A stretch of 64,000 bases of DNA from an uncultured Ruminococcus sp. (GCA_902762615.1 CACWOX010000001.1:62001-126000); one strand, 5' to 3'; shown: positions 53,655 to 63,068, numbered from the stretch's first letter. The notes: generated by a model not told the origin, from the sequence alone. Translations and numbers: made by a program.

Positions 53655-54683
53655 TTATTGTTCTTCTTCCGCTTTGTCTGCGCTCACGCTGATGTCGGCT
53701 TCAATCTTGCCGATCACATCGCTTGCGACAAATTCGCGTGTGAGCCTGATGGCATTGCAGATGGTGATGGCCTTGCTGCTGCCGTGGGCTTTGAATACAG
53801 GCTTCTTCACACCGAGGAAGGGAGCGCCGCCGTATTCGTTGTGATCCATCGACTTCTTGATGGCGTTGAGGTCTTTGAGCATGACCGCCGCGCCGAGCTT
53901 ATTGAAGAGATTCTTTTTGAATACGCTCTTGAATTTGCCCGACAGCATGGAGGCAACGCCCTCGTAGGTTTTCAGAATAATATTGCCTGTGAATCCGTCG
54001 GCAACCACCACATCAACGCCGCCGTCGGCAATGCCTCTGGTTTCAAAATTGCCGATGAAGTTGAGATTCGGCTCGTTTTTGAGCAGCTCAAAGGTCGCCT
54101 TGCGAAGCTCGTCGCCCTTGGTTTCCTCGGTGCCGATGTTGGCAAGACCTACGCGGGGATTTTCAACGCCGAGCACATTCTTCATGTAGACCGAGCCCAT
54201 GTGGGCGAACTGCACCAGCATTTCGGGGCGGCAGTCGGCATTCGCGCCGCAGTCGATCAGCATGAATTTGCCGTCCGCGTTGGGCATGACCGGAGCGAGA
54301 GCCGGACGCTTCACGCCCTTGATGCGCTTGACAATGAGCGTTGCGCCGGTGAGCATCGCGCCTGTGCTGCCCGCGCTGATCATGGCGTCGCCGCCGTCGC
54401 TTGCCAGCAGTCGCAGTCCGACTGCCATCGAGCTGTTTTTCTTGGACTTCATCAGCTCTGTCGGGTGATCACTCATCTCGATCACATCGGGAGCGTGAAC
54501 GATCTCCATTCTTTCAAAGGAAATATTTTCATGGTCGGCAACTTCTTTTATTTTCGCCTCGTCGCCGGTCAGAATGATTTCCACATCTTCAAACTTTTCG
54601 ACAGCCATTGCGCAGCCCTTGATGATTTCAAGAGGCGCGTTGTCTCCCCCGAATGCGTCAACGATAATTTTCATATGTTTCAT
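53655..54683 (-). CDS. plsX: Phosphate acyltransferase PlsX
   Basis: 342 residues. Makes acyl-phosphate from acyl-ACP for phosphatidic acid synthesis. KIIVDAFGGDNAPLEIIKGCAMAV, ASDGGDAMISAGSTGAMLTGA, LIDCGANADCRPEMLVQFAHMGSVYM and the C-terminal KKSMDHNEYGGAPFLGVKKPVFKAHGSS are typical. Start at 54683 (AAGGGAG upstream); an ATG three codons later is also possible. Confidence 0.96.
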   Translation of the reverse strand: MKHMKIIVDAFGGDNAPLEIIKGCAMAVEKFEDVEIILTGDEAKIKEVADHENISFERMEIVHAPDVIEMSDHPTELMKSKKNSSMAVGLRLLASDGGDAMISAGSTGAMLTGATLIVKRIKGVKRPALAPVMPNADGKFMLIDCGANADCRPEMLVQFAHMGSVYMKNVLGVENPRVGLANIGTEETKGDELRKATFELLKNEPNLNFIGNFETRGIADGGVDVVVADGFTGNIILKTYEGVASMLSGKFKSVFKKNLFNKLGAAVMLKDLNAIKKSMDHNEYGGAPFLGVKKPVFKAHGSSKAITICNAIRLTREFVASDVIGKIEADISVSADKAEEEQ

Positions 54684-54716
54684 TTTCTCCCTTCGGTTAA
54701 AAATATCTATCAGAAT

Positions 54717-55166
54717 TCATAAAGCCTTTTCCATCTTAACGTGCTCGATTCCCGCGTCTATGAACACGCCCGATACGACCGAATAGCCGCACTTTTCATA
54801 GAACGGCGCGGCGTGACACTGGGCGCCCATTTCCATTTTATTGAAATGATCGGCGCGGAAAATGCTCTCGAGCCTTGCAAGCATCCATCTGCCGAGTCCG
54901 GCGTTCCGATATTCGGGCAGCACGCAGAATCGCTGGAGCTTGGCAATGCCTTCGCCCTTATCCATGACGCGGCAAGCCGCCACCGGCATTCCTTCAACGA
55001 GGGCGTAATAATGCCTGCATTTGCCCTCCAGAATATCGTGCTCATCTATTTCAAGACCTTCCTCAACGCCCTGCTCGTCAATGAACACCCTGCGGCGAAT
55101 GGATTTACATATGTCCAGCCCCGCCTGATCACCAACGGTCACAAGCTCATAAACAGGCATTTTCAT
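54717..55166 (-). other. Possible independent GNAT start inside the trmFO reading frame
   Basis: AGGGAAGGGGG precedes ATGAAAATG at 55166 and 55160, the natural N-terminus of the GNAT domain (MPVYELVTVGDQAGLDICKSIRRRVFIDEQGV). The GNAT domain may therefore be made on its own, as well as in the fusion. Confidence 0.5.
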
Positions 55167-56525
55167 CCCCCTTCCCTCACTATATTCAGCACGCAGCGCT
55201 CGTTTTCTATTATTTATTATCTGTTCTTTTAGCGAGCTTGCGAGCGCTTCCAGCGCCCTTTCGCTGAGAGCCGCGTACCTTTCCCGCTTGTCCCTGATTT
55301 TCGGCTCGATGGGCGGCAGTATCCCAAAATTCGCCCCCATCGGCTGGAAGTCCTTTGTCTCGCGGTTGCAGATGTGCCTTTGCAACGCGCCGAGCATGGT
55401 ACATTCCGGCAGAATGAGCCGTCCCCTGCCCTGCAATGTCCTCACGGCATTTATACCGCAAAGAAGCCCGGAGCCTGCCGATTCCATGTAGCCTTCCACG
55501 CCTGTGATCTGTCCGGCAAAGAAGATATTCGGGTATTTTATCATGGAATAATCGCCGTTGAGCAGCTTGGGCGAATTGAGAAAGGTGTTGCGGTGCATGA
55601 CGCCGTACCGCATGAATTCGGCGTTTTTCAGCGCGGGTATCATGCCGAACACCCGCTTTTGCTCACCGAATTTCAGATTGGTCTGGAAACCCACCAGATT
55701 GTAAAGCGTGCCCTCGCGGTTTTCCTTGCGGAGCTGGAGATTCGCCCACGGACGGTGCCCTGTATTCGGGTCAACAAGTCCCACCGGCTTCATGGGACCG
55801 AAGCGAATCGCGTCCTTGCCGCGTGAGGCGAGAATTTCGATCGGCATGCAGCCCTCGTAGACCTTCACGCCCTGATTCTCAAAATCATGCAGCGGCGCTC
55901 TTTCGGCATTCACCAGCGCCTCCTGAAAGGCTTCGTATTCCGCCTTGTTCATCGGGCAGTTGATGTAATCGTCGCCGCCCTTGTCGTACCGCGAGGCGGC
56001 AAAGGCGCAGCGCATGTCGATGCTCTCGGCGGTGACAATGGGAGCCGCCGCGTCGTGGAAATTGAGAAATTCATTGCCGCACAGCTCGCCGATTGCCTTT
56101 GAAAGCGGTTCGCTCGTCAGCGGACCTGTTGCGATGATCACCACATCGTCCCGCGGAATGGCGGTAAGCTCGGTTTCAATCACCTCGATATTCGGGTGAC
56201 TGCGTATCGCCTGCGTGACCTTGGCTGCAAAAATATTTCTGTCCACGGCAAGCGCACCGCCTGCCGGAACGCTGCATTCATCGGCGACTCTGAGCAGAAG
56301 GGAGCCGAGTCGGCGCATTTCCTCCTTCATCAGTCCCGCCGCCGAATCAATTCTGGCGGCTTTGAGGGAATTGGAGCAGATCAGCTCGGCGAAGTCAGGA
56401 TTTTTGTGGGCGGGAGTAAATTTGAGCGGCTTCATCTCGCAGAGCTTTACTTTAATGCCATTCTCGGCGCACTGCCATGCCGCTTCACAGCCCGCAAGCC
56501 CTGCTCCGGCTATCGTAACGCTCAT
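54717..56525 (-). CDS. trmFO: TrmFO folate-dependent tRNA U54 methyltransferase fused in frame to a GNAT domain
   Basis: 602 residues. Residues 1-432 are TrmFO: FAD-binding IAGAGLAGCEAAWQCAENG, ELICSNSLKAA, PVGLVDPNTG and FFAGQITGVEGYMESAGSGL. It methylates U54 in the T loop using methylene-folate and FADH2. Residues ~454-602 are an ElaA-like GNAT domain (LVEGMPVAACRVMD, RFCVLPEYRNAGLGRWMLARLESI). The ~22-residue linker is translated from a TATTATC-type tract with an out-of-frame TAA at 55229-55231, and GNAT has its own ribosome binding site. Shares a 4-bp overlap with topA. Confidence 0.9.
   Translation of the reverse strand: MSVTIAGAGLAGCEAAWQCAENGIKVKLCEMKPLKFTPAHKNPDFAELICSNSLKAARIDSAAGLMKEEMRRLGSLLLRVADECSVPAGGALAVDRNIFAAKVTQAIRSHPNIEVIETELTAIPRDDVVIIATGPLTSEPLSKAIGELCGNEFLNFHDAAAPIVTAESIDMRCAFAASRYDKGGDDYINCPMNKAEYEAFQEALVNAERAPLHDFENQGVKVYEGCMPIEILASRGKDAIRFGPMKPVGLVDPNTGHRPWANLQLRKENREGTLYNLVGFQTNLKFGEQKRVFGMIPALKNAEFMRYGVMHRNTFLNSPKLLNGDYSMIKYPNIFFAGQITGVEGYMESAGSGLLCGINAVRTLQGRGRLILPECTMLGALQRHICNRETKDFQPMGANFGILPPIEPKIRDKRERYAALSERALEALASSLKEQIINNRKRALRAEYSEGRGMKMPVYELVTVGDQAGLDICKSIRRRVFIDEQGVEEGLEIDEHDILEGKCRHYYALVEGMPVAACRVMDKGEGIAKLQRFCVLPEYRNAGLGRWMLARLESIFRADHFNKMEMGAQCHAAPFYEKCGYSVVSGVFIDAGIEHVKMEKAL
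55208..55250. repeat. Heptamer tract with GC-rich core inside the trmFO-GNAT reading frame
   Basis: TATTATT, TATTATC, TGTTCTT, then TTAGCGAGCTTGCGAGCGC, the same order as at the dapF end. Translated as the linker between the two domains. Confidence 0.7.
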
Positions 56526-58624
56526 TGCGCCTTCTCCCCGTTTTCATCTAAGTTGACGCTGTAGCCGCATTCCTTTTCGGCGCAGTACAGCTTATTGATC
56601 TTCTTGGTCTGTTTTTTGTAGAGAATCCTGCCGCACTGAGGACATTTTTCCCTTGTCGGCTGATCCCATGAGACAAAATCACAATCGGGATAATTGGAGC
56701 AGCCATAGAACACCTTGCCGCGCTTGGATTTCTTGATGACCACCTTGCCGCCGCACTTGGGGCAATCGGCGTCTATCTCCTGCACGATCTTCTTGATATT
56801 GCGGCACTCGGGGAAGCCCGGGCAGGCAATGAATTTGCCGTAGCGTCCGGTCTTGATGACCATTTTTCTGCCGCACTTTTCACAGACAATGTCGGTTTCC
56901 TCGTCGGGAATCTTCATGTCTATGCCTTCCATCGCCTTCTTGACCTCGGAAAGATTCTTCTCAAAATCGCCGTAGAATTCGCCGAGTGTTTCGATCCATT
57001 CCTTCGAGCCGTCGGCAATGCCATCCAGATTGCGCTCCATGCCGGCGGTGAATTTGAGATTGACGATCTTTGAGAAGCGCTCCTTGAGCAGCTTGTTGAC
57101 GATCTCGCCGAGCTCGGTGGGAACAAGCGACTTGCCCTCACGAGCGACATATTCCCTGCCCACCACTGTGGTAATGATGGTGGCATAGGTGGAAGGTCTG
57201 CCGATACCGTTTTCTTCCAGCGCCTTGATCAGCGTCGCTTCGGTGTACCTTGCGGGCGGCTGGGTGAAGTGCTGCGTTCCCGTCAGCTCCTTGACCTTGA
57301 GCGGCATGCCTTCTTCGAGGGGAGGAAGGGCGCCGCCGTTTTCCTCGTCATCGTCCTTGCTCTCTTCGTAAAGCACGGTGTATCCGTCGAATTTCACGGT
57401 ATAGCCCGAGGCTTTGAACAGATACCTGCCGCCGGAGATATCAACGCTGACGGTATTGTGAATACACTGCGCCATAAGGCTGGCGGTAAATCTCGACCAG
57501 ATGAGCTTGTAGAGCTTGTACTGATCGGATGTCAGGCTGTCCTTGATGCTCTCGGGGTCGAGCGAAGGCATGGTGGGGCGAATGGCTTCGTGACCGTCCT
57601 GCGCTCCGGCTTTGGTCTTGAAATTGTAGGGCTTTGCCGGAAGGTACTTTTCCCCCCAGCGCTTGAGAATGTAATCTGTGCCCTCATTTCTCGCGTCGTC
57701 GGATATGCGCAGCGAGTCGGTTCTCATGTAGGTGATGATACCCACAGCGCCCATTCCTTCGATCTCAACGCCCTCGTACAGCTCCTGCGCCACCTTCATG
57801 GTGCGGCGGCTCTGGAAGTTGAGCTTGCGGCTTGCCTCCTGCTGCAATGTGGAAGTGATGAAGGGCGGTGCGGGCGTCTTTTTGCGGGTGCCCTTCTTGA
57901 TGCCTGCCACGGTGAATTCCGCTCCGTCAAGCTCGGCTAAAATCGCGTCGGACTGCGCCTTGTCGCTTATCTGGATCTTGCCATCGGCGTCTCCGTAGAA
58001 CTGCGCCGAAAACGCCTTGCGTTCCCCTTTGGGAATAAACTTGCCCTCAATGGTCCAGTATTCCTCGGGAACAAACGCGCGTATTTCCTCTTCCCTGTCG
58101 CAAATGACGCGGACAGCGACCGACTGCACGCGACCTGCGGAAAGTCCGCGGCGTATCTTCTGCGAGACAAACGGACTGAGCCTGTAGCCCACGATTCTGT
58201 CGAGCAGACGGCGGCACTGCTGTGCGTTGACCAGCTTCATGTCGATGGTTCTTGGGTTCTTTATGCCGTTCTGGACGGTGTTCTTGGTGATCTCGTTGAA
58301 AGTGACGCGGTTAGGCTCATTCGGGTCAAGTCCCAGAATGTAGGCAAGGTGCCACGAAATGGCTTCTCCCTCGCGGTCAGGGTCGGTTGCGAGATACACA
58401 TAGTCGCTCTTCTCGGCAGCCTTCTTTATCTTGTCAACAAGCTCCTCCTTTCCCTTAATGATCTCATATTTAGGTTTGAATTCATGCTTAACGTCCACGC
58501 CGAGTCTGCTCTTGGGAAGATCGCGCACGTGACCCATCGAGGCGATAACATCATAGCCCGAACCGAGGTATTTCTTGATGGTCTTTGCCTTGGCGGGAGA
58601 CTCGACTATAACTAACTTAGACAA
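56522..58624 (-). CDS. topA: DNA topoisomerase I
   Basis: 700 residues. Toprim VIVESPAKAKTIKKYLG...TDPDREGEAISWHLAY, active-site Tyr in GIITYMRTDSLRIS and three C-terminal Cys4 zinc fingers (CEKCGRKM, CPKCGGKV, CPQCGRIL). Relaxes negative supercoils. ATG at 58624. Follows dprA, precedes trmFO as in many Firmicutes. Confidence 0.97.
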   Translation of the reverse strand: MSKLVIVESPAKAKTIKKYLGSGYDVIASMGHVRDLPKSRLGVDVKHEFKPKYEIIKGKEELVDKIKKAAEKSDYVYLATDPDREGEAISWHLAYILGLDPNEPNRVTFNEITKNTVQNGIKNPRTIDMKLVNAQQCRRLLDRIVGYRLSPFVSQKIRRGLSAGRVQSVAVRVICDREEEIRAFVPEEYWTIEGKFIPKGERKAFSAQFYGDADGKIQISDKAQSDAILAELDGAEFTVAGIKKGTRKKTPAPPFITSTLQQEASRKLNFQSRRTMKVAQELYEGVEIEGMGAVGIITYMRTDSLRISDDARNEGTDYILKRWGEKYLPAKPYNFKTKAGAQDGHEAIRPTMPSLDPESIKDSLTSDQYKLYKLIWSRFTASLMAQCIHNTVSVDISGGRYLFKASGYTVKFDGYTVLYEESKDDDEENGGALPPLEEGMPLKVKELTGTQHFTQPPARYTEATLIKALEENGIGRPSTYATIITTVVGREYVAREGKSLVPTELGEIVNKLLKERFSKIVNLKFTAGMERNLDGIADGSKEWIETLGEFYGDFEKNLSEVKKAMEGIDMKIPDEETDIVCEKCGRKMVIKTGRYGKFIACPGFPECRNIKKIVQEIDADCPKCGGKVVIKKSKRGKVFYGCSNYPDCDFVSWDQPTREKCPQCGRILYKKQTKKINKLYCAEKECGYSVNLDENGEKAQ

Positions 58625-58671
58625 ATCATATCATGCCTTTCATTCATATAACTTTTGTGATAAGGAAAAAT

Positions 58672-59940
58672 TCAGCCCTTGGAATATTGATTGCCCGGCA
58701 TAGCCCTGACAGCCGCATAAAGCTCCAGTTCCGTTATGCAGCGCGACAGCTCGGACGGCTCCATTCCCACCTCGACGAGAAGATCATCAAAATGCTTGGG
58801 AGTCGCCGCCAGAGCCTTCCAGACTTTCTGAGCGCCTTCCGACATTCCGATGGGCGGCAGCGATGCGTCGCCTGCCTCGGGTGATTTTGCCCGTTTATGC
58901 TTCGTTTTTTGTGACCTTGGCTTCTTCCCGGAAGTTTTCGGCAGCTCGTCGGGTGTAATGCCGTATTTCGCGGCGGTCGCCTCATTGTCCCATTTCGGGC
59001 GCACGTGCTTTTCGTAAACGCGGGAATTTTTGTCTCCCGCATTGAACGATTGAAGGCGCTGGGGAAACTCAAGCATGTATTCCTCAAGCACGTCGGCTGC
59101 CGACTCGATCGGCTTTGCACCGTCGAATATCAGGCGGTTTGTTCCCTTGGCAAGATAACTGCTCACCTCGCCCGGCACCGAGAAAATATCCTTGCCCTGC
59201 TCGAGGGCGAGATTTGCCGTAATAAGCGAACCGCTTTTTGCTCCTGCCTCTACCACGATCACTCCCAGCGACAGCGCCGAGATAATTCTGTTGCGTATCG
59301 GGAAGTGATAGCTCAACGGCGGAGAACCGGGCGGATATTCCGAAACGAGTGCGCCGCTTGTGGAGATGACCTTGCGAAGCCCCTCATTTTCCAGATTGTA
59401 ACGGGTGTTGATGCCGCAGCCCAGCACGGCTAACGTCTGACCGCCCGAAAGCAGCGCTCCCTGATGGGCAGCGGTGTCGATTCCTCTGGCGCAGCCGCTG
59501 ACAACGATGGCTCCGCAGGCGGCAAGGTCCTTGGCAATGGATGTCGCCGTGGTATATCCGTAGCGGCTGGCGCGCCGGGTGCCAACGATGGCAATACACA
59601 CCTCGTCGTCGATTTTTGGAAATGTGCCACAGATATACAGCGCAGCCGGATAGTCGGGAATATTGAGAAGTCTTTCGGGGTAAATATCGTCGTCCGGCGT
59701 TATTATATCATAGCCCAGACGCCGGCAGGCTTCTGTTATCTCTCCTGCCATATCGAGCGGCGTGTCGAGAAATCGCTCCAGCTCCCTGGGGTTCAGTATT
59801 CCGCTGAGTCTGATTTCCTGCTCGTCAGCTTCATACACGCCCTTGCAGGAGCCGAAATATTCCAGCAGCTGAGGGACCTTGCGGCTGCCTTCGCCGACAA
59901 CCTGCTGAAGCCACACCCCGTAAATGTCATTTTCCGTCAT
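58672..59940 (-). CDS. dprA: DNA-processing protein DprA
   Basis: 422 residues. N-terminal SAM-like part, Rossmann core (AIVGTRRASRYGYTTATSIAKDLAACGAIVVSGCARGIDTAAH, VLGCGINTRYN, FSVPGEV) and a C-terminal winged helix. Loads RecA on incoming single-stranded DNA in natural transformation. I chose the ATG at 59940 with GGGAGG upstream. Upstream codons in frame have no support. Confidence 0.95.
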   Translation of the reverse strand: MTENDIYGVWLQQVVGEGSRKVPQLLEYFGSCKGVYEADEQEIRLSGILNPRELERFLDTPLDMAGEITEACRRLGYDIITPDDDIYPERLLNIPDYPAALYICGTFPKIDDEVCIAIVGTRRASRYGYTTATSIAKDLAACGAIVVSGCARGIDTAAHQGALLSGGQTLAVLGCGINTRYNLENEGLRKVISTSGALVSEYPPGSPPLSYHFPIRNRIISALSLGVIVVEAGAKSGSLITANLALEQGKDIFSVPGEVSSYLAKGTNRLIFDGAKPIESAADVLEEYMLEFPQRLQSFNAGDKNSRVYEKHVRPKWDNEATAAKYGITPDELPKTSGKKPRSQKTKHKRAKSPEAGDASLPPIGMSEGAQKVWKALAATPKHFDDLLVEVGMEPSELSRCITELELYAAVRAMPGNQYSKG

Positions 59941-60091
59941 CCGAATTACACACCTCCCATTATACAAATGATTCCTGTACACAATTAATATATAGTATAT
60001 AGCTTTATCTCCGTAAATTTATTAATTTTCTATTAATAAAACAAAAGATTAAATTCTCACACGGTGAATTTGTCAAATATACAGAAAACAA

Positions 60092-60128
60092 TCAGAGGCA
60101 CACAGCATGACTGCATACCTCTGATTTT
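60092..60128. terminator. Bidirectional terminator of the membrane-anchored protein gene
   Basis: TCAGAGG / CCTCTGA stem with T tracts on both sides, ~40 bp after the stop at 60166. Confidence 0.65.
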
Positions 60129-60165
60129 CCACAAACAACCTATTCTTTCCTGAAGCGCTGCCCGC

Positions 60166-60858
60166 TCACCCGTCATTTCTGCACTGAATAATCACGACCT
60201 GATCAAAATAACCCGATTCCAGCGGGGACATATAAATGTTGCCGTCATTTTTCAAATACCCCGTGTTTTCGTATGTACGTTTTTTATAAAAGACAAATTG
60301 CACCTTCCGGTAATCGGCTTTTTTGTATGTCAGCGTTATTTTTTCATCATCCGCATCATATTCATTGGGTTCCCCCAGCTCCTGCCTGATAAAGTCCGGA
60401 GACGATGTCCCGTCAAAGGTGACTGCCCTGCGGAGTTCTATTTTGCCAAAATCAGAGACACTTGCGGACACGGTGTTGATCTGACCGTTGCAGCACATAA
60501 TAGGACTCTTGGAGTAATTGATAATCTCCACCTCAAGGCTGCGACCGGACTTTTTCATATAAATGCCGGTCATGTTGGAAGAGGCGTCGATCATCTCTGT
60601 AGGCCTTCTCAAAGCCCAGCCGTTATTTTCAAACACCCTGTATTTGCAGGGAAGAGAATATTCTTCATCGTTGAGCGTAAATGTAAAATTATAAAGAGCT
60701 TCTCTGTGATCCGACTGTGAAACAGTCAGGGAAATGGCAGGTTCGGTGTCCTCTTTGGAGGCGTTATTATCTTCACTCGGAAAAAAGAGCATAGAAGCAA
60801 CAAACACAATGGCAACAGACATGATTGCCGCAAGAATAAACGCTATGACATTTCTCAT
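60166..60858 (-). CDS. Membrane-anchored extracytoplasmic protein of unknown function
   Basis: 230 residues: a membrane segment at 4-27 (VIAFILAAIMSVAIVFVASML) and an external beta-rich domain with AISLTVSQSDHREALYNFTFTLNDEEYSLP and a C-terminal GYFDQVVII. No family recognised. Own promoter at 60926. Not in an operon. Confidence 0.75.
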   Translation of the reverse strand: MRNVIAFILAAIMSVAIVFVASMLFFPSEDNNASKEDTEPAISLTVSQSDHREALYNFTFTLNDEEYSLPCKYRVFENNGWALRRPTEMIDASSNMTGIYMKKSGRSLEVEIINYSKSPIMCCNGQINTVSASVSDFGKIELRRAVTFDGTSSPDFIRQELGEPNEYDADDEKITLTYKKADYRKVQFVFYKKRTYENTGYLKNDGNIYMSPLESGYFDQVVIIQCRNDG

Positions 60859-60925
60859 TCTAACGCACTCCCTGTGCCGGATTTCCGTTTATCGGGCAAA
60901 CGGTACGCATTTATACTTTGTCAAT

Positions 60926-60954
60926 ATTTTAACGCAATAAAAATGATTTGTCAA
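60926..60954 (-). promoter_or_regulatory. Promoter of the membrane-anchored protein gene
   Basis: Minus strand TTGACA (60949-60954), 17-bp spacer, TAAAAT (60926-60931). Confidence 0.7.
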
Positions 60955-61018
60955 CAACTTATTAATCAATTTATCAAATTAAAATAATAACATTTACACA
61001 ATTTGCTCTGTGCCGTTA

Positions 61019-61819
61019 TTATCTGATATATCCCCTCATCATTTCCCACATCAGGATAGCTGCTGCGGTCGCCGCATTGAGCGACTCGGCACGTCCGTTC
61101 ATGGGAATTGTCACTTTCTCGGGACATGCTTCTATCAATCCTTCCGAAAGTCCGTTGCCCTCGTTGCCTATGCACATGATAGCGCCGCGGAAAAAGCGAA
61201 TTCCCGTCACATCGGAAGCTCCCTCACGCGGGACGGCAGCCATAGGGCGCATACTTTTGGCAGCCGCCTCGGTCATGGCGGCAGGAGCGTCCTTGGTAAA
61301 AAAAATCGGTATGCGGAACATCGCACCCATTCCCGCGCGCAGCGCCTTGGGAGAGAAGCAGGACGCGCAGCCGTCGGTAAGAAGTATGCCGTCCACACCC
61401 AGCGCCTCGGCTGTGCGGAAGATCGCGCCCACATTCGACGGATCCTGCAAGTCCTCCAAAAGGACATATTGACCCGTTGTGTTAAGCGCATCCAGGTTGC
61501 TCTCGACCTGCGGCGCCTTGGCAACAATGAAAACGCCCTGTGTGCTTTCGGTGTCGCTGATCTTTTTGGCGATCTCATCGGTTATCTCATAGACCTCTCC
61601 TGCCTTTTCGACAAGACCGTCAAGATAATCGGAATATTTTTCCAGAGCAGCCGCCGTGCAGAAAAGCTCCTCTATCACAACGCCGCTTTCCGCAGCGTCC
61701 CCGCAGAGCCTTGCCCCTTCACAGATGATCAGACCCGATTTGCGGCGCTCCCTTGCGCTTGTCATCAGGCGTACGGCACGCTTTACCGAAGGATTATCCT
61801 TTGAGGTAATTTTAACCAT
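61019..61819 (-). CDS. TrmH/SpoU-family RNA methyltransferase
   Basis: 266 residues: N-terminal substrate-binding domain (SGLIICEGARLCGDA) and a C-terminal trefoil-knot domain with SpoU motifs LLEDLQDPSNVGAIFRTAEALG, CIGNEGNGLSEGLIEA and IPMNGRAESLNAATAAAILMWE. Probably a 2'-O-methyltransferase of 23S rRNA or tRNA. Follows rplT after a terminator. Confidence 0.92.
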   Translation of the reverse strand: MVKITSKDNPSVKRAVRLMTSARERRKSGLIICEGARLCGDAAESGVVIEELFCTAAALEKYSDYLDGLVEKAGEVYEITDEIAKKISDTESTQGVFIVAKAPQVESNLDALNTTGQYVLLEDLQDPSNVGAIFRTAEALGVDGILLTDGCASCFSPKALRAGMGAMFRIPIFFTKDAPAAMTEAAAKSMRPMAAVPREGASDVTGIRFFRGAIMCIGNEGNGLSEGLIEACPEKVTIPMNGRAESLNAATAAAILMWEMMRGYIR

Positions 61820-61841
61820 GGTTATTTCGCTCCTTTAACAC

Positions 61842-61882
61842 AAAAAAAGCCGCGCCCGAATTTTTTAATTTCGGTGCGCAGC
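61842..61882 (-). terminator. infC-rpmI-rplT terminator
   Basis: Minus strand GCTGCGCACCGAAATT / AATTCGGGCGCGGC followed by seven T, 25 bp after the rplT stop. Confidence 0.85.
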
Positions 61883-61907
61883 ATAACAAAAGGTTTTATT
61901 AATGCAA

Positions 61908-62264
61908 TTACTTGCGTGCTTCCTTGGCTGTCTCGACCAGAGCGGTGAATGCCTTGGGATCTGCGATAGCGATCTCGGAGAGCATCTTTCTGTTGAGAGT
62001 TACGCCTGCCTTTTTAAGACCGTCCATAAACTGAGAGTAGTTGATGCCGTTGAACTTGCAGGCAGCCGAGATTCTGGTGATCCACAGGCGGCGGAAGTCG
62101 CGCTTCTTCTGTCTGCGGCCGATGTAGGCATAATTGCCGGACTTCATAACGGCTTCCTTAGCCATCTTGAAGTGCTTGCTTCTTGCGCCCCAGTATCCCT
62201 TAGCGAGCTTTAATGTCTTTTTTCTTCTCTTGCGAGTGGCAAGAGCACCTTTTACACGTGCCAT
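61908..62264 (-). CDS. rplT: 50S ribosomal protein L20
   Basis: 118 residues: [61 protein letters not shown]. Early-assembly large-subunit protein; in Firmicutes it also controls the infC operon by binding the leader. Confidence 0.97.
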   Translation of the reverse strand: MARVKGALATRKRRKKTLKLAKGYWGARSKHFKMAKEAVMKSGNYAYIGRRQKKRDFRRLWITRISAACKFNGINYSQFMDGLKKAGVTLNRKMLSEIAIADPKAFTALVETAKEARK

Positions 62265-62319
62265 TTATATGTTACCTCCAATAATAGTCTGAATTATGAT
62301 GCTTCCAAATCAACAAGGA

Positions 62320-62523
62320 TTATTTGTAAGGAAGAAGTCTCTTGACCTGAGCTACATTGGTCTTGTCGGTAACTGCCATCTTTCTCAGGTTTCTCTTACG
62401 CTTGGTGGATTTCTTGGAGCTGTTGAGCTTATGTCTTCTGTTTGTCTTGCCGTGCAGAACCTTGCCGTTCTTTGTAATCTTGAAACGCTTCTTTGCACCG
62501 CTGTGTGTCTTGATTTTGGGCAT
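62320..62523 (-). CDS. rpmI: 50S ribosomal protein L35
   Basis: 67 residues, MPKIKTHSGAKKRFKITKNGKV and a basic tail; ends KRLLPYK. Second gene of the operon. Confidence 0.97.
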   Translation of the reverse strand: MPKIKTHSGAKKRFKITKNGKVLHGKTNRRHKLNSSKKSTKRKRNLRKMAVTDKTNVAQVKRLLPYK

Positions 62524-62546
62524 TTGAATATCCTCCTTAATTAATC

Positions 62547-63068
62547 TTACTTGTTGGGCTTAGCCGCAAGGAACATCATCATGCTGCGGCCTTCCAGCTT
62601 CGCAGGCTTTTCCACTACCGCTACGTCAGCCAGCGCCTCGGCGAACTTCTTCATGATAACCAGACCGTGCTCCGGATGACCCAGCTCACGTCCCTTGAAT
62701 CTGATCGTTGCCTTGACCTTGTCGCCGCCCTGAACAAACTTGGCAGCCTGCTTGACCTTGGTCTCAAAGTCGTGGGTATCAATGCCCAGAGAAAGGCGAA
62801 CCTCCTTGATATCAAACGTACGCTGATTCTTTTTGGCTTCCTTTTCGCGCTTCTGCTGTTCAAAACGATATTTGCCGTAGTCCATGATTTTGCAGACGGG
62901 AGGAACTGCCTGAGGAGCTATCTTGACCAGATCGAGATTAGCCTCCGCCGCCTTATCGAGAGCCTCCGCCGCGCTCATTATACCGAGCTGGCCGCCGTCC
63001 GCACCGATGACGCGCACTTCCTTGTCACGAATATCTTCGTTGATCTGCACCTGTTGTTCTTTGCTTAT
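62547..63068 (-). CDS. infC: Translation initiation factor IF-3
   Basis: About 173 residues; QVQINEDIRDKEVRVIGADGGQLGIMSAAEALDKA, KIMDYGKYRFEQQKREKEAKKNQ and VKATIRFKGRELGHPEHG are typical. No ATG or GTG is near the right place. I choose ATA at 63068 (ATA AGC AAA), 7-9 bp after GGGGGTG. IF-3 genes often use AUU/AUA-type starts that IF-3 itself represses. TTG at 63074 is an alternative, but it sits too close to the ribosome binding site. Confidence 0.9.
   Translation of the reverse strand: MSKEQQVQINEDIRDKEVRVIGADGGQLGIMSAAEALDKAAEANLDLVKIAPQAVPPVCKIMDYGKYRFEQQKREKEAKKNQRTFDIKEVRLSLGIDTHDFETKVKQAAKFVQGGDKVKATIRFKGRELGHPEHGLVIMKKFAEALADVAVVEKPAKLEGRSMMMFLAAKPNK

Noticed and set aside
59941..59990. 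TATAAT near 59965 as the dprA promoter
   Set aside because: It is too close: transcription would begin after the GGGAGG ribosome binding site.
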